Below are positions 27,730 to 36,276 of a stretch of 64,000 nt of DNA, piece by piece (the first letter of the stretch is position 1; every line of letters starts with the position of its first letter). Source of the DNA: Gottfriedia acidiceleris (GTDB taxonomy: Bacteria; Bacillota; Bacilli; Bacillales; Bacillaceae_G); assembly GCF_004138285.1 (NCBI RefSeq), contig NZ_SCFN01000004.1, positions 186,001 through 250,000 of the forward strand, read 5' to 3'. A program made the position numbers and the translations under genes. The notes beneath the pieces are model-generated. The model worked only from the letters and a program-made list of their open reading frames with translations, was not told the origin of the DNA and searched no databases.

Positions 27730-27734
27730 AATCG

Positions 27735-28187
27735 TTAATGCTTATTATATCTTCTCACATTTTTATTCAATTGTTTTAAAATCGCTCTACGAGTTAAAAT
27801 ACCTTCAAAAGTATTATTAGCATCAACCACACATACAAAAGGATGATCAACTACAGATTCAAGCCCTTTAGCGAGCGTATCAGTCGTTTTTAATAAAGGT
27901 ATTTCAGTACCCATTACCTCTTCAACTTTCATATTACTTAAACGTTCGAATTCAATTCTTTCTAATCCAAGTATTCCGTCTAATATCATGGACGTACTAA
28001 TTAAACCTAGCAACTGAAACTTCGGGTTTAACACTGGAATTGAAGAATATCCAGATTTTGTAAGTACTAATAATGCATGCTCCAAACTGTTACCAATTTG
28101 CACATGAGCAACTTTTTCACTTGAAATAATAACTTCTTCTACTTTATGTTCAAAAAATTGTGAACCATCAATACTAATCAAAAACAT
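27735..28187 (-). CDS. ykuL: CBS-domain protein YkuL
   Basis: A 150-residue protein of two CBS motifs (about 15-70 with SGYSSIPVLNPKFQLLGLI, and 80-140 with HPFVCVVDANNTFEGILTRR). The pair forms a Bateman module that may bind a nucleotide; the B. subtilis family (DarB) binds cyclic-di-AMP and acts on Rel and pyruvate carboxylase. The ATG at 28187 has GGGGGA upstream. The c-di-AMP role is transferred from the family. Confidence 0.88.
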   Translation of the reverse strand: MFLISIDGSQFFEHKVEEVIISSEKVAHVQIGNSLEHALLVLTKSGYSSIPVLNPKFQLLGLISTSMILDGILGLERIEFERLSNMKVEEVMGTEIPLLKTTDTLAKGLESVVDHPFVCVVDANNTFEGILTRRAILKQLNKNVRRYNKH

Positions 28188-28420
28188 CGTCCCCCAATAG
28201 AAAAGCAAAAGTATTTAAAAATGGTAGAATTATCAATTCATAAACAAACATCAAATAAATACACATACAACTTTGCTAATCATCTGTATAGAAAAAATAC
28301 TATACATTATTTTATTCGATTAAGGACTATGTCCCCATCCCTATATTATCAGATTTGTAACCCCTTTCCAATTTAACTTTTCTTAAAAACTTACTTATTT
28401 AACTATAACTATTCAAAAAA

Positions 28421-28460
28421 CAAAAAAACGTTTAGATAAATAATTTATTATCTAAACGTT
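28421..28460 (-). terminator. Terminator of abbA
   Basis: A 13-bp perfect stem AACGTTTAGATAA with its complement, followed on the minus strand by seven T residues. Confidence 0.9.
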
Positions 28461-28475
28461 CATCTATATTTGTCT

Positions 28476-28667
28476 TCATAACCCTAAATCCCTTAATTTT
28501 TGATATAAATGTACTAATCTTTCGTATTGATCCTCGCCTGCATCCATTAAACCATTTTCTATATCAGTTATCTGTGATGAAATGAGTTCAATTGCATAAT
28601 TTTGTTTCATCACTGTGTCGACCAATAAAGACAATTCATCTTCTGTGAAATTTTGTTCACTTAGCAT
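28476..28667 (-). CDS. abbA: AbrB antirepressor AbbA
   Basis: A 63-residue helical protein (FTEDELSLLVDTVMKQNYAIELISSQITDIE...). Length, the NYAIELISSQI-DIE core and position between ykuL and ykuK match B. subtilis AbbA (YkzF), which binds the transition-state repressor AbrB and releases its targets when Spo0A becomes active. A ribosome site AGGAGGGATG lies before the ATG and a strong terminator follows, so it is expressed alone. Spo0A control is expected from the family, not seen here. Confidence 0.85.
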   Translation of the reverse strand: MLSEQNFTEDELSLLVDTVMKQNYAIELISSQITDIENGLMDAGEDQYERLVHLYQKLRDLGL

Positions 28668-28720
28668 CCATCATCCCTCCTAATCCTCATTTTAATCAAT
28701 GTTTATTTAGTTTAAACTTC

Positions 28721-29239
28721 TTATTTTGTAAATTTATTTGCATAACTAAACGCTGTATAAGAATCCGGTTTTATCTTAGGAATGATGCCCATTGCACTTA
28801 CTTTAGATGTCATTTCTTGTATAAACTCTTTCGTTAGTCCAATCGTACCAATATCTAGATGAATTTCAAAACTAAAATTATTCGAATTAGCATTTTCATG
28901 AAGAGGACTAAAAATTTTTTCTAAATGAAAAGGTGATAATAAAAAAGCTATTTCCTGACTATACATAGTTTCTAGAAATATTTTCTCTTTTAAATTTCGG
29001 ATTTTCTTGTGATGCCAACAAGTATGTAAACATCCCCAAGCTCCATTACCTACCCTATGCAAATGAAGTGCTGTAATAAACTTAGTTCCATTACTATGAA
29101 CCTGAGAATCCGTTCCAATGGAAAGTCGATATTGTTTATTAGGATCACTTTTTACAAAGTGATATAGCCGATCAACTACATGATCAAAACTCATATTTCT
29201 TTCACTTACATTGTAAAATCGATACTGATCTTTATTCAC
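28721..29239 (-). CDS. ykuK: YkuK family (DUF458) RNase H-like protein
   Basis: A 172-residue protein of the DUF458/YkuK family, predicted RNase H-fold. Features: SIGTDSQVHSNGTKFITALHLHR near residue 40, with an Asp typical of the fold, and FEIHLDIGTIGLTKEF with a second acidic cluster. Function unproven. The GTG at 29239 has AGGGAGG eight bases upstream and gives the B. subtilis length. Neighbours ykuJ and abbA are as in B. subtilis. Confidence 0.85.
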   Translation of the reverse strand: MNKDQYRFYNVSERNMSFDHVVDRLYHFVKSDPNKQYRLSIGTDSQVHSNGTKFITALHLHRVGNGAWGCLHTCWHHKKIRNLKEKIFLETMYSQEIAFLLSPFHLEKIFSPLHENANSNNFSFEIHLDIGTIGLTKEFIQEMTSKVSAMGIIPKIKPDSYTAFSYANKFTK

Positions 29240-29330
29240 GTATATGACCTCCCTTTTCATAACAATACATAATAATGTATTCATTAAGAATTGGGATTAG
29301 CACGACCTTACTATTTTGTAATAAAATATT

Positions 29331-29367
29331 AAAAAAAAAGAAAAAACAAGCTAAGCTTGTTTTTTCT
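29331..29367 (-). terminator. Terminator of ykuJ
   Basis: AAAAAACAAGC/GCTTGTTTTTT stem with T-runs on both strands. Confidence 0.85.
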
Positions 29368-29371
29368 TTTC

Positions 29372-29608
29372 TTATGAAATAATTTCGTATATTTCAATTG
29401 CTACCATATCGATATTATCGAATGGGAACGTTTGTGGTTTTTCACCTTGTTGAAATACTTCTAATTCAAATGTTTCATTTTTCTCAGAATACTTTACGCT
29501 ACACTTTCTTTCACCGTTAACTTCAAAATATCTTTGAGCAACCTCACCGTTCGTAGCTTGTTGTTTTAAACTTTCTAAGCGTTCTAAAATTCCTAATAAT
29601 AAAGACAT
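29372..29608 (-). CDS. ykuJ: YkuJ family (DUF1797) protein
   Basis: A 78-residue protein with RYFEVNGERKCSVKYSEKN and FPFDNIDMVAIEIYE, nearly the same core as B. subtilis YkuJ, whose structure is known but whose function is not. The ATG at 29608 follows GGAG. In B. subtilis ykuI is immediately upstream; here a glutaredoxin and a methyltransferase on the opposite strand have come between them. Confidence 0.9.
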   Translation of the reverse strand: MSLLLGILERLESLKQQATNGEVAQRYFEVNGERKCSVKYSEKNETFELEVFQQGEKPQTFPFDNIDMVAIEIYEIIS

Positions 29609-29859
29609 ATTAGAACTCCTTTCTACCATGTGTCATTCCCTAAATATAGGTTTTACTTTCTTACAATTTCTATCCAAAAAACTTCTGATAGATTTCAGCT
29701 ATGTAAGTGTCCATTAATAAGAATACTTGTATTTCAAGATAAATTCAAGAAAAATAGTCGTTTCAACTAAAAAACAAATTACTTTATATACTATATTTTT
29801 CTATGTCATAATAGTTTTATACAATTGCTTTAAGAAAAAATAAAAAAGGATGTCGTTTT

Positions 29860-30093
29860 ATGAAGATCGAATTATTCACACAAGATGGATGCCCTCCCTG
29901 TGAATTTTTGAAAAATTATTTAAAAGAAATGAATGTTTCTTATATTGAATATAACGTTTCACAAGATGAAAGTGCTAAAAAAAGAATGATGTTTGAGTTA
30001 GATTCATACTCAACTCCTACTTTAAAGATTGATGATGAGGTAATTAGAGGCGTTCAAATGGAGCAAATTGAAGCTGCATTACAAAAACGTTAA
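29860..30093 (+). CDS. Glutaredoxin/NrdH-like thioredoxin-fold protein
   Basis: A 77-residue minimal glutaredoxin fold. Active site CPPC at residues 10-13 (QDGCPPCEFLK), cis-Pro in YSTPTLKIDDEVIRG, and no signal peptide. Probably reduces small disulfide substrates or ribonucleotide reductase-type partners; the exact partner is unknown. AAGGATG precedes the ATG and a strong terminator follows, so it is monocistronic. Confidence 0.85.
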   Translation: MKIELFTQDGCPPCEFLKNYLKEMNVSYIEYNVSQDESAKKRMMFELDSYSTPTLKIDDEVIRGVQMEQIEAALQKR

Positions 30094-30607
30094 TCCATTA
30101 TCTATTCGCTCTCCTTTTCAAATTAAAAACACCTAAATGAACATTCATTTAGGTGTTTTTTATCAATTTATACTTCATTTGTTTTTAAGATCGTTTCAAG
30201 GACTTGTCCAGATATAGTTTCTCATTACCCAACTCCTATAAAATGAAAAACAAAAAACATGACGGACGATGTAAAAAGAACTTTCGAAATAAGTCCTCTC
30301 AAATAAAATCCTCCTCGGGCTGAACTTTTACTAATCGTATCATTATTATATTGAAATTTACTATACGAATCGTTCTTATCTTTTTTACATTAGTTGACAG
30401 CGAAAAACACTACTTTTAATTAAAATAGGCTTTTATATATGAATTCGTCGATTTTTGATTAAGATCAACTAAAACTCTATGTTCCAAATCAAAATTTTTT
30501 CTGGGTAATTTCTCCCTTTTTCTAGATCAAATTTAATGTTAAAGTTAGATAATTTGTGTCAACTTTTCAATTTTTTAAAAATTTTTGAACTGTTAGGGAG
30601 TGGTATT
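30094..30607. other. 514-base spacer with no gene seen
   Basis: Apart from the glutaredoxin terminator at its left end, no reading frame with a ribosome site, no clear repeat and no known RNA motif were found. It presumably holds the promoter of the methyltransferase gene. Confidence 0.5.
30125..30162 (+). terminator. Terminator of the glutaredoxin gene
   Basis: Arms AAAAACACCTAAATGA and TCATTTAGGTGTTTTT, perfect over 16 bp. Confidence 0.9.
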
Positions 30608-31339
30608 ATGGAGTATCGTGGTTCAACGGTTTACAATCAAGATGATTTTTTTTCAGAATATATTCGACGAAGGAATAGAGAAGATAGTCCTAACAATGCG
30701 ATCGAAGGACCAATCATCAATGAATTAATTGGGAATGTTGATCGAAAAAACATATTAGATTTAGGTTGTGGTGACGCATCATTCGGTAATGAACTTCTAC
30801 TACTTGGAGCTAAAACTTATACAGGTATAGAGGGATCAGAGCACATGTTTAAAGCAGCCTTGACCAATTTAAAGAATACAGTAGGTACCGTCCATCATAC
30901 TTCAATCGAGGATTATCACTTTCCTACGAATTCATTCGAACTTGTCACTTCTAGATTTGTACTACACTATATTTCAAACATTGAGCTATTATTTCAAAAA
31001 ATTTTTAAAAGCTTAACAGAAAACGGGCATTTTATATTTAGTGTGCAACATCCACTTACTACTGCTTCCTTTTTAAGTAAACTCTCAGGAGATCGACGCG
31101 AAAATTGGATTGTAGACGATTACTTTCTAACTGGCGAAAGAAAAGAACCATGGATGAATAAAGTAGTAGTCAAATACCATCGCACAATTGAACAATATTT
31201 TAATCTTTTAAGAAATACTGGATTCCAGATTGATCAATTACATGAAGGTACTCCAAAACAAATACATTTTAAAAGCGAAGAAGAGTTTTTGAGAAGACGA
31301 AGAATACCAATCGTACTTGTTTTTTCTTGTTTTAAATAA
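30608..31339 (+). CDS. Class I SAM-dependent methyltransferase
   Basis: A 243-residue methyltransferase. Motif I ILDLGCGDASFG near residue 48, then the acidic TGIEGSEHM (motif II), and motif IV region FELVTSRFVLHYISNI. The C-terminal half contains SVQHPLTTASF and YHRTIEQYFNLL, common in small-molecule methyltransferases of Bacillus. ATG at 30608 with AGGGAGTGG upstream; the longer frame from 30536 is unsupported. Substrate unknown. Confidence 0.82.
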   Translation: MEYRGSTVYNQDDFFSEYIRRRNREDSPNNAIEGPIINELIGNVDRKNILDLGCGDASFGNELLLLGAKTYTGIEGSEHMFKAALTNLKNTVGTVHHTSIEDYHFPTNSFELVTSRFVLHYISNIELLFQKIFKSLTENGHFIFSVQHPLTTASFLSKLSGDRRENWIVDDYFLTGERKEPWMNKVVVKYHRTIEQYFNLLRNTGFQIDQLHEGTPKQIHFKSEEEFLRRRRIPIVLVFSCFK

Positions 31340-31353
31340 AATTATTAATTGTG

Positions 31354-31437
31354 GGAGATGCAAGGTGGCTAAAGACGCCACAGGAACGAACGTGATGAGG
31401 AGGGCCAGGTCTCTCCTCACTTAAAAGCGGGCATCCT
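31354..31437. other. Structured intergenic element with a three-way-junction fold
   Basis: Between the convergent methyltransferase and ykuI genes: an outer stem GATGC/GCATC (31356-31360 with 31430-31434) encloses two hairpins, GTGGC-TAAAGAC-GCCAC and GAGGAG-loop-CTCCTC. Locally rich in G+C compared with its surroundings. Not a leader of either neighbour, so not a riboswitch for them. Could be a dispersed repeat or a small RNA. Confidence 0.5.
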
Positions 31438-31479
31438 GAAGTGAAATCAACATGACATTACTAATAAATTAGCAAAGCA

Positions 31480-31518
31480 AAAAAATGACTGCCTTTTTTA
31501 AAGAGACAGTCATTTTCT
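31480..31518 (-). terminator. Bidirectional terminator at the ykuI end
   Basis: Arms AAAATGACTG/CAGTCATTTT around a T-rich loop. Confidence 0.75.
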
Positions 31519-31540
31519 GTTAAATCTTATAAAAGAGTCA

Positions 31541-32755
31541 TTAAAAAAGTAATTCATTATGTTTAAATAAAAAATCATAACTTAAGTCAATATATAAATA
31601 GCTTCCATTATTCAATGGATAAGAAAACGTTCGAATCTTTTCACCGGTTTCAATATCTCTGTACATATCTGATAATTGACCCTGATCATTTGATTGCATT
31701 TTCAAAACGGTTTCTAAAAAATATGGCCTCCAGCTCCAGTTTCTACCTTTATACTTTTCTTGAAGCTCCCACTTTTCACCATTAACTTTAAACAAGTTAG
31801 CTGATTGCTGAAAACCATCCTCATCACAAATATACATCCTAAAACAAAAGGAATTTAATTCACTTGATATATTAATTAAAAATGAATTTAAATCTACTCC
31901 CAATTTAAATTTATTAATTGCCGATTCGACTTTTTGTTGTATTAAATTAGTCATATCTCTAAGCGCAATTAATTTGTTCTTTTCGCCTCGAATATATTTT
32001 AAGATGTCATTCTTTAGTGGCTCACATTCATGATTTAACTGACTAATTGATGGTTGTGGTATAAACAAGTATGCGCCTTGATAGAATCTTCCACCATTTT
32101 TCCATGCATTCCTTAATTGTATTGAATCAATTATTCCATCGTAGTACATCGATGCCCCTACTTTTCTTGCCACATAAATTACGGAATTTAATAAATCTTG
32201 AAATGATGATGTATGAAGTTGTTGAACCATTTTAAAATCGATTTTAATGATATCAGGAGACAAAAATCGAAGTTTTTCTAAGTTAATTAACTTCTCATTT
32301 ACGCTATTAATCGCAAATTTAATACCATATGTTTGATAATATGTAATTAAATTTTTTAGTTCTTTCTCAAAACCATAAAAAAGTTGATGTTGAAGAATAA
32401 TGACAATTTTATTTAGTTGTATTCCCTTTTCTTCATATGATTGTAAAATCGATAAAAGATTTTCTGGGTCATCTGAAAGAAGCGCTGAAGGGTGACGATT
32501 AATAAAAATACCACCATCAAATTTAGATTGTACAACTTCATCGAGAGCTTGAATTAATATATGATTGTCAACCTCTAATAAGTAGTCATCTGGCACCAAA
32601 TCATTTGCAAAGAAGAATTCAAGGCTGTGTAAATTTTCAAGTTTAAGTCTACCAACAACCTCTACTCCTACACAATTTTGTGTATCGGCTCCATATATTG
32701 GTTGAAAATATGGTACGACTTTATCTAAGTTACTTATTACGTCTAAAGGATCCAT
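31541..32755 (-). CDS. ykuI: EAL-domain protein YkuI
   Basis: A 404-residue protein: an EAL domain (about 1-250) followed by the PAS-like YkuI_C domain (about 260-400). No signal or membrane helix. The signature Glu motif reads VEVVGRL instead of EALLR, and the usual phosphodiesterase loop is only partly kept. B. subtilis YkuI binds cyclic-di-GMP but has little or no hydrolase activity, so a c-di-GMP receptor role is more likely than turnover. The ATG at 32755 follows AGAAGGAGG; it is 13 bases downstream of fadH and co-transcribed. Confidence 0.88.
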   Translation of the reverse strand: MDPLDVISNLDKVVPYFQPIYGADTQNCVGVEVVGRLKLENLHSLEFFFANDLVPDDYLLEVDNHILIQALDEVVQSKFDGGIFINRHPSALLSDDPENLLSILQSYEEKGIQLNKIVIILQHQLFYGFEKELKNLITYYQTYGIKFAINSVNEKLINLEKLRFLSPDIIKIDFKMVQQLHTSSFQDLLNSVIYVARKVGASMYYDGIIDSIQLRNAWKNGGRFYQGAYLFIPQPSISQLNHECEPLKNDILKYIRGEKNKLIALRDMTNLIQQKVESAINKFKLGVDLNSFLINISSELNSFCFRMYICDEDGFQQSANLFKVNGEKWELQEKYKGRNWSWRPYFLETVLKMQSNDQGQLSDMYRDIETGEKIRTFSYPLNNGSYLYIDLSYDFLFKHNELLF

Positions 32756-32768
32756 TTTGAACCTCCTT

Positions 32769-33533
32769 CTAGAATGGGTATTGATGTAAGGACTGTCCTC
32801 CATCCATTGTAAAACAAGAACCATTAATATAACCAGCCTCATTTGAAAATAAATATGCACAAAGTCCCGCTATTTCTTCCGGAGTACCCAATCGGCCTAG
32901 TGGTACACTTTGTATTGTGCGGTTTTCTAATTCATCAGAAAGCCATAGTTTGGCCGCACCACCTGTTCGCTCAATAGGTCCAGGAGCGATCGCATTGACT
33001 CTAATTCCATATTTCCTACCCCACTCAACGGCTAATGTTCTTGTCATAGCAAGAACACCAGCTTTAGCTGATGCTGAGTGAATGACTCCAGGACCCGCAT
33101 CCCAAGCATATGTAGCAATAATATTTGTAATTGCACCTTTTATTTTATGTTGTATCATATACCGTCCAACTTCAGAACTACAATAAAAGGTTCCATTTAA
33201 CACTATATTTATAACCGTGTTCCAACCGTTTACAGACAAATCCTCTGCAGCACAAATAAAATTACCAGCTGCATTATTTACTAAGAAATCTATCGTTCCA
33301 AATGTTTGATCAACTTCATTTACCATATTTTTAATTAATTCAGGATCCCGTACATCCATAGCTATTGGTAATACTTGACCATCAAATTGTTCAATTTCTT
33401 CCTTTGCACTATTTAATTTTTCTAAATCTCTTCCGACAATAACCACCCTTGCACCTTCCTGTGCAAAACGCATAGCCATTGCTTTCCCCATCCCACTAGA
33501 GCCACCAGTAACGATCACAACCTTATCCTTCAC
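32769..33533 (-). CDS. fadH: 2,4-dienoyl-CoA reductase (SDR family)
   Basis: A 254-residue short-chain dehydrogenase/reductase. NADP motif TGGSSGMGKAMA near residue 10, NNAAG near residue 86, and VNAIAPGPIERTGG. The usual YxxxK is replaced: the segment reads GVIHSASAKAGV, keeping Lys without Tyr, as in peroxisomal-type dienoyl-CoA reductases. This and the locus (ykuF of B. subtilis) support a role in oxidising unsaturated fatty acids. The GTG at 33533 has GGGAG eight bases upstream and gives the B. subtilis length. Confidence 0.88.
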   Translation of the reverse strand: MKDKVVIVTGGSSGMGKAMAMRFAQEGARVVIVGRDLEKLNSAKEEIEQFDGQVLPIAMDVRDPELIKNMVNEVDQTFGTIDFLVNNAAGNFICAAEDLSVNGWNTVINIVLNGTFYCSSEVGRYMIQHKIKGAITNIIATYAWDAGPGVIHSASAKAGVLAMTRTLAVEWGRKYGIRVNAIAPGPIERTGGAAKLWLSDELENRTIQSVPLGRLGTPEEIAGLCAYLFSNEAGYINGSCFTMDGGQSLHQYPF

Positions 33534-33655
33534 TCGTATCACTCCCTTTGTATTCTATAGTTTAACAACTTTTTGTTATTTTGAGAATATTTTTAACAAT
33601 TAAACTATTTAATATAGTATGTAGTATTTATTTCTTTAAAAAGGTCGGGGGACAA

Positions 33656-34489
33656 TTGAAAATAAAACTTATATTATTTTTTTTACTATTAATTTGTACA
33701 ATCTATTATTCAGTCTATGTTGAGCCAACATCAATTCGAACTAAGAATTTAACCTTTTCAGACAATCGGTTAAATTCGAATACTACTATTAAATTAATAC
33801 AAATCTCTGATACTCACTTTAATAATAAAAAAGATTTAGAGCGATTTAAAAAGGTTGTAAATAATATAAACCAAATGAAGCCTGATTTTATACTATTTAC
33901 TGGGGATTTGGTTAGTGATATACGAAAGTTTTCTTACAAGCATGAAGTTATTCAGCTTTTAAAAGAACTTAACCCAAAAATAGGAAAGCTTGCAATATAC
34001 GGTAACCATGATCATGGAGGTTATTTTACTGAACAATACGAAGAGCTGTTAACCCAAAGCAATTTTATATTGTTAAAAAACGAAGAAAAAACTTATTTCG
34101 TTCAAAAACAAAAAGTTTCATTTATCGGTCTCGATGATTATATGCTAGGAAACAAACAATATAATGACATTTTAGAACGAATTCAAAAAAATAGTTATAC
34201 AGTTGTACTAGCACATGAACCTGACATTGCTGATTTGACGAAAAACTATCCGATAAATCTTCAGCTCTCTGGCCATAGCCATGGCGGACAAATTTATTTA
34301 CCTTTATATAAGTCCTTTATAATGCCTCCATATGCAAAGAAATACAACCGAGGTGTTTACACCCTATCAAGTAAATTTAATAGTCATTTAGTCGTTTCAA
34401 ATGGAATTGGAACAACTAAACTACCAATTCGCCTATTTACTCCACCTGAAATAGTATCAATTGAAATTACAAGCCAATTTAAAAAGTAA
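33656..34489 (+). CDS. ykuE: Membrane-anchored metallophosphoesterase YkuE
   Basis: A 277-residue calcineurin-like phosphoesterase with an N-terminal signal anchor (IKLILFFLLLICTIYYSVYV). Metal-binding motifs in order: ISDTHFN, TGDLVSD, YGNHDHGG, AHEPD and SGHSHGGQIYLP. B. subtilis YkuE is a Tat-exported, wall-associated metallophosphoesterase; no twin-arginine is seen here, so export may be by Sec. TTG start with GGGGGACAA upstream. Divergent from fadH as in B. subtilis. Confidence 0.9.
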   Translation: MKIKLILFFLLLICTIYYSVYVEPTSIRTKNLTFSDNRLNSNTTIKLIQISDTHFNNKKDLERFKKVVNNINQMKPDFILFTGDLVSDIRKFSYKHEVIQLLKELNPKIGKLAIYGNHDHGGYFTEQYEELLTQSNFILLKNEEKTYFVQKQKVSFIGLDDYMLGNKQYNDILERIQKNSYTVVLAHEPDIADLTKNYPINLQLSGHSHGGQIYLPLYKSFIMPPYAKKYNRGVYTLSSKFNSHLVVSNGIGTTKLPIRLFTPPEIVSIEITSQFKK

Positions 34490-34620
34490 TAATGACCAAG
34501 AATTATAATTCCTCACAGTTCTCACACATACTAGGTTGGTTACCTATTTTTATGGGTACTTGCTCAATTATTTTAGTACCCCATACACTAATATTAAAGA
34601 CAAGAGAGGAGGTTAAATAT

Positions 34621-34989
34621 ATGAATTATCAATATCACCCTAATTTAAATCATTATTATAGAGAAGATCATGCTCCATCCTACTACTATGATCATAACGA
34701 ACAACGCTTTGTTCCTTTTTTCCCATTTTTGCCAATAATAGGAGGATTAGCGGGATTAGCAGGCGGATTCGCGTTAGGTGCACTAGCATTTAGACCACCT
34801 TATTATCCGCCTTACGGATCTTTCCCACCATATCCAGCATATCCTCCGTACGGTGGTGGGTTTGGTGGTGGGTTCGGTGGTGGGTACCCGGGATACCAAC
34901 AACCTTACCCACCTGTAAATCCTGGTGCTTATTTACCTAGTAATGCGGGATTAAATACACCAGGTAATATAGGACCCTATCCATACTAA
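34621..34989 (+). CDS. Pro/Gly/Tyr-rich protein with a glycine-zipper segment
   Basis: A 122-residue low-complexity protein: Tyr/His-rich N-terminus (MNYQYHPNLNHYYRE), then a hydrophobic glycine-zipper (IIGGLAGLAGGFALGALAF), then Pro/Tyr/Gly repeats with GGGFGGGFGGGYPGY. This composition is typical of spore-coat or surface structural proteins in Bacillus, but no named family is recognised. The ATG at 34621 follows GAGGAGG; the frame extending back to 34492 overlaps only by chance. A weak terminator follows. Confidence 0.7.
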   Translation: MNYQYHPNLNHYYREDHAPSYYYDHNEQRFVPFFPFLPIIGGLAGLAGGFALGALAFRPPYYPPYGSFPPYPAYPPYGGGFGGGFGGGYPGYQQPYPPVNPGAYLPSNAGLNTPGNIGPYPY

Positions 34990-34995
34990 TTAAAT

Positions 34996-35040
34996 AAAAA
35001 AGCTAGTCGTATTAATGAATATTATTTCGATTAGCTTTTT
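34996..35040 (+). terminator. Terminator after the Gly/Tyr-rich gene
   Basis: AAAAGCTA-TCG pairs with CGA-TAGCTTTT across an 18-base loop, ending in T residues. Confidence 0.55.
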
Positions 35041-35135
35041 ATTATATAACCACTTCTCTAGATTTGATTTGAAAAAATTTAAACTAAAGATATAATATAC
35101 TCATATCTATTATTTTTTGGAGGTAACCAAGAAGC

Positions 35136-35678
35136 ATGAAATCGAAAGAACCTAGCCTGAATAAACTAAATTTTACAAATGAAGAAATTTTTCAGGCAAT
35201 ATTTGTTGTAAATAAACATGCTAAAACAGCACTTGAACCAAGTGAACTATATTCACTAAAAAGACAAGCTATATTAAAGCTTATTGATAAAGGAATTGCT
35301 AAGAAAGTTGGATTACATTTTTCAAATAACCCCAAGTCAAGTAAACAACAATCTGATGTGTTGATTGCTTGTGGAGATTTTTTCTTTCATATACCACCGT
35401 TAAAAGAAGACTTTAAACTTCTCCCGCATTTAGGAATATTAGAAAATACTCACCGTAACCCAAAAGTATCCATGTCATTAAGCTATGCAAAAAAAATACT
35501 TCATCATTTCTTAGGTATTCAAAACGTTAAATCTGAAAAAAATCTTTTTAAAAACGGATCTAACTACCGAAGAAATACCCCAGGGCAATTTTTAAGAGCT
35601 TCTTCATTTCTAAATAACTCTACATTTACTTTTCCGAGTGAACCAATTCGTAAAAATAAAGGTAAGCAAGAGAAATAA
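35136..35678 (+). CDS. ykyB: YkyB family protein
   Basis: A 180-residue protein with the YkyB core: VVNKHAKTALEPSELYSLKR, LHFSNNPKSSKQQSDVLIACGDFFFH and HRNPKVSMSLSYAKKILH. B. subtilis YkyB lies in the same neighbourhood; its function is unknown. The basic C-terminal tail (about 145-180) is longer than in B. subtilis. ATG with TTGGAGG upstream. The pattern of basic residues could suit nucleic-acid contact, but that is speculation. Confidence 0.85.
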   Translation: MKSKEPSLNKLNFTNEEIFQAIFVVNKHAKTALEPSELYSLKRQAILKLIDKGIAKKVGLHFSNNPKSSKQQSDVLIACGDFFFHIPPLKEDFKLLPHLGILENTHRNPKVSMSLSYAKKILHHFLGIQNVKSEKNLFKNGSNYRRNTPGQFLRASSFLNNSTFTFPSEPIRKNKGKQEK

Positions 35679-35721
35679 GTTGAAACAAATCTTACTAAAA
35701 TAACATTAATATAGATTAAAT

Positions 35722-35774
35722 GGGAAGATTAAAGACATTTTAAATTAAATGGTTTTTAATCCTTCCTTTTTTTA
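35722..35774 (+). terminator. Terminator of ykyB
   Basis: Long imperfect stem from GGAAGATTAAA to TTTAATCCTTCC followed by seven T residues. Confidence 0.6.
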
Positions 35775-35921
35775 TTTGAATGTACCGAAATTCAGCTTGA
35801 AAGTTTTTATTGGTGATTCATATTTTTCCCTTGATACATATAATTTCCCTCTCATATTTTAGTAGATTTGTCTCACCTATTACCTGGGGCAAGCATACTA
35901 TATTAATAGGGGGTGATTGAT

Positions 35922-36185
35922 ATGTTCGGTAATAATAACTTACAAGATATTATTCGTTATGTTGCTGGGTTCTTATTTGCACTTCAATTGTTACTAAATT
36001 CTTTTGGGTTTAAATTCCTAAATAATGAACAAATTGATGCTGTAATTAATATAATTTCATTCCTTTTCATTTTATACTTCGGTGCTAAGCATAATTATTT
36101 AGGTAAAAAAGGACAAGCTCAAAAGGCTGTACTTCAAGAAGCTGGATTAGAAAAAACAAATAAGCAGACAAATTCAGATCAATAG
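35922..36185 (+). CDS. Holin-like small membrane protein
   Basis: An 87-residue protein with two hydrophobic helices (about 9-28 and 38-57) and a hydrophilic tail starting YLGKKGQAQKAVLQEAGLEK. The two-helix layout with a Lys-rich tail of this kind resembles class II phage holins of the SPP1/PBSX type. No endolysin or other phage gene is adjacent, so it may be a domesticated holin. AGGGGGTGA is five bases before the ATG at 35922. Family assignment is tentative. Confidence 0.5.
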   Translation: MFGNNNLQDIIRYVAGFLFALQLLLNSFGFKFLNNEQIDAVINIISFLFILYFGAKHNYLGKKGQAQKAVLQEAGLEKTNKQTNSDQ

Positions 36186-36240
36186 ATTACTTTATGTCTA
36201 CTTTTTAATAGATTAGATTACAAATTTAAAGATTTGGTTT

Positions 36241-36276
36241 GAGAGTGATTAAACATTGATTCACTCTCTATTTTTC
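36241..36276 (+). terminator. Terminator of the holin-like gene
   Basis: GAGAGTGA/TCACTCTC stem with a 12-base loop, then TATTTTT. Confidence 0.75.

Noticed and set aside
31354-31437. Cyclic-di-GMP riboswitch for ykuI
   Set aside because: It lies at the 3' end of ykuI, not in the leader, and lacks the GEMM core.
34492-34620. N-terminal extension of the Pro/Gly/Tyr-rich protein
   Set aside because: No ribosome site near 34492; a strong GAGGAGG lies just before the ATG at 34621.
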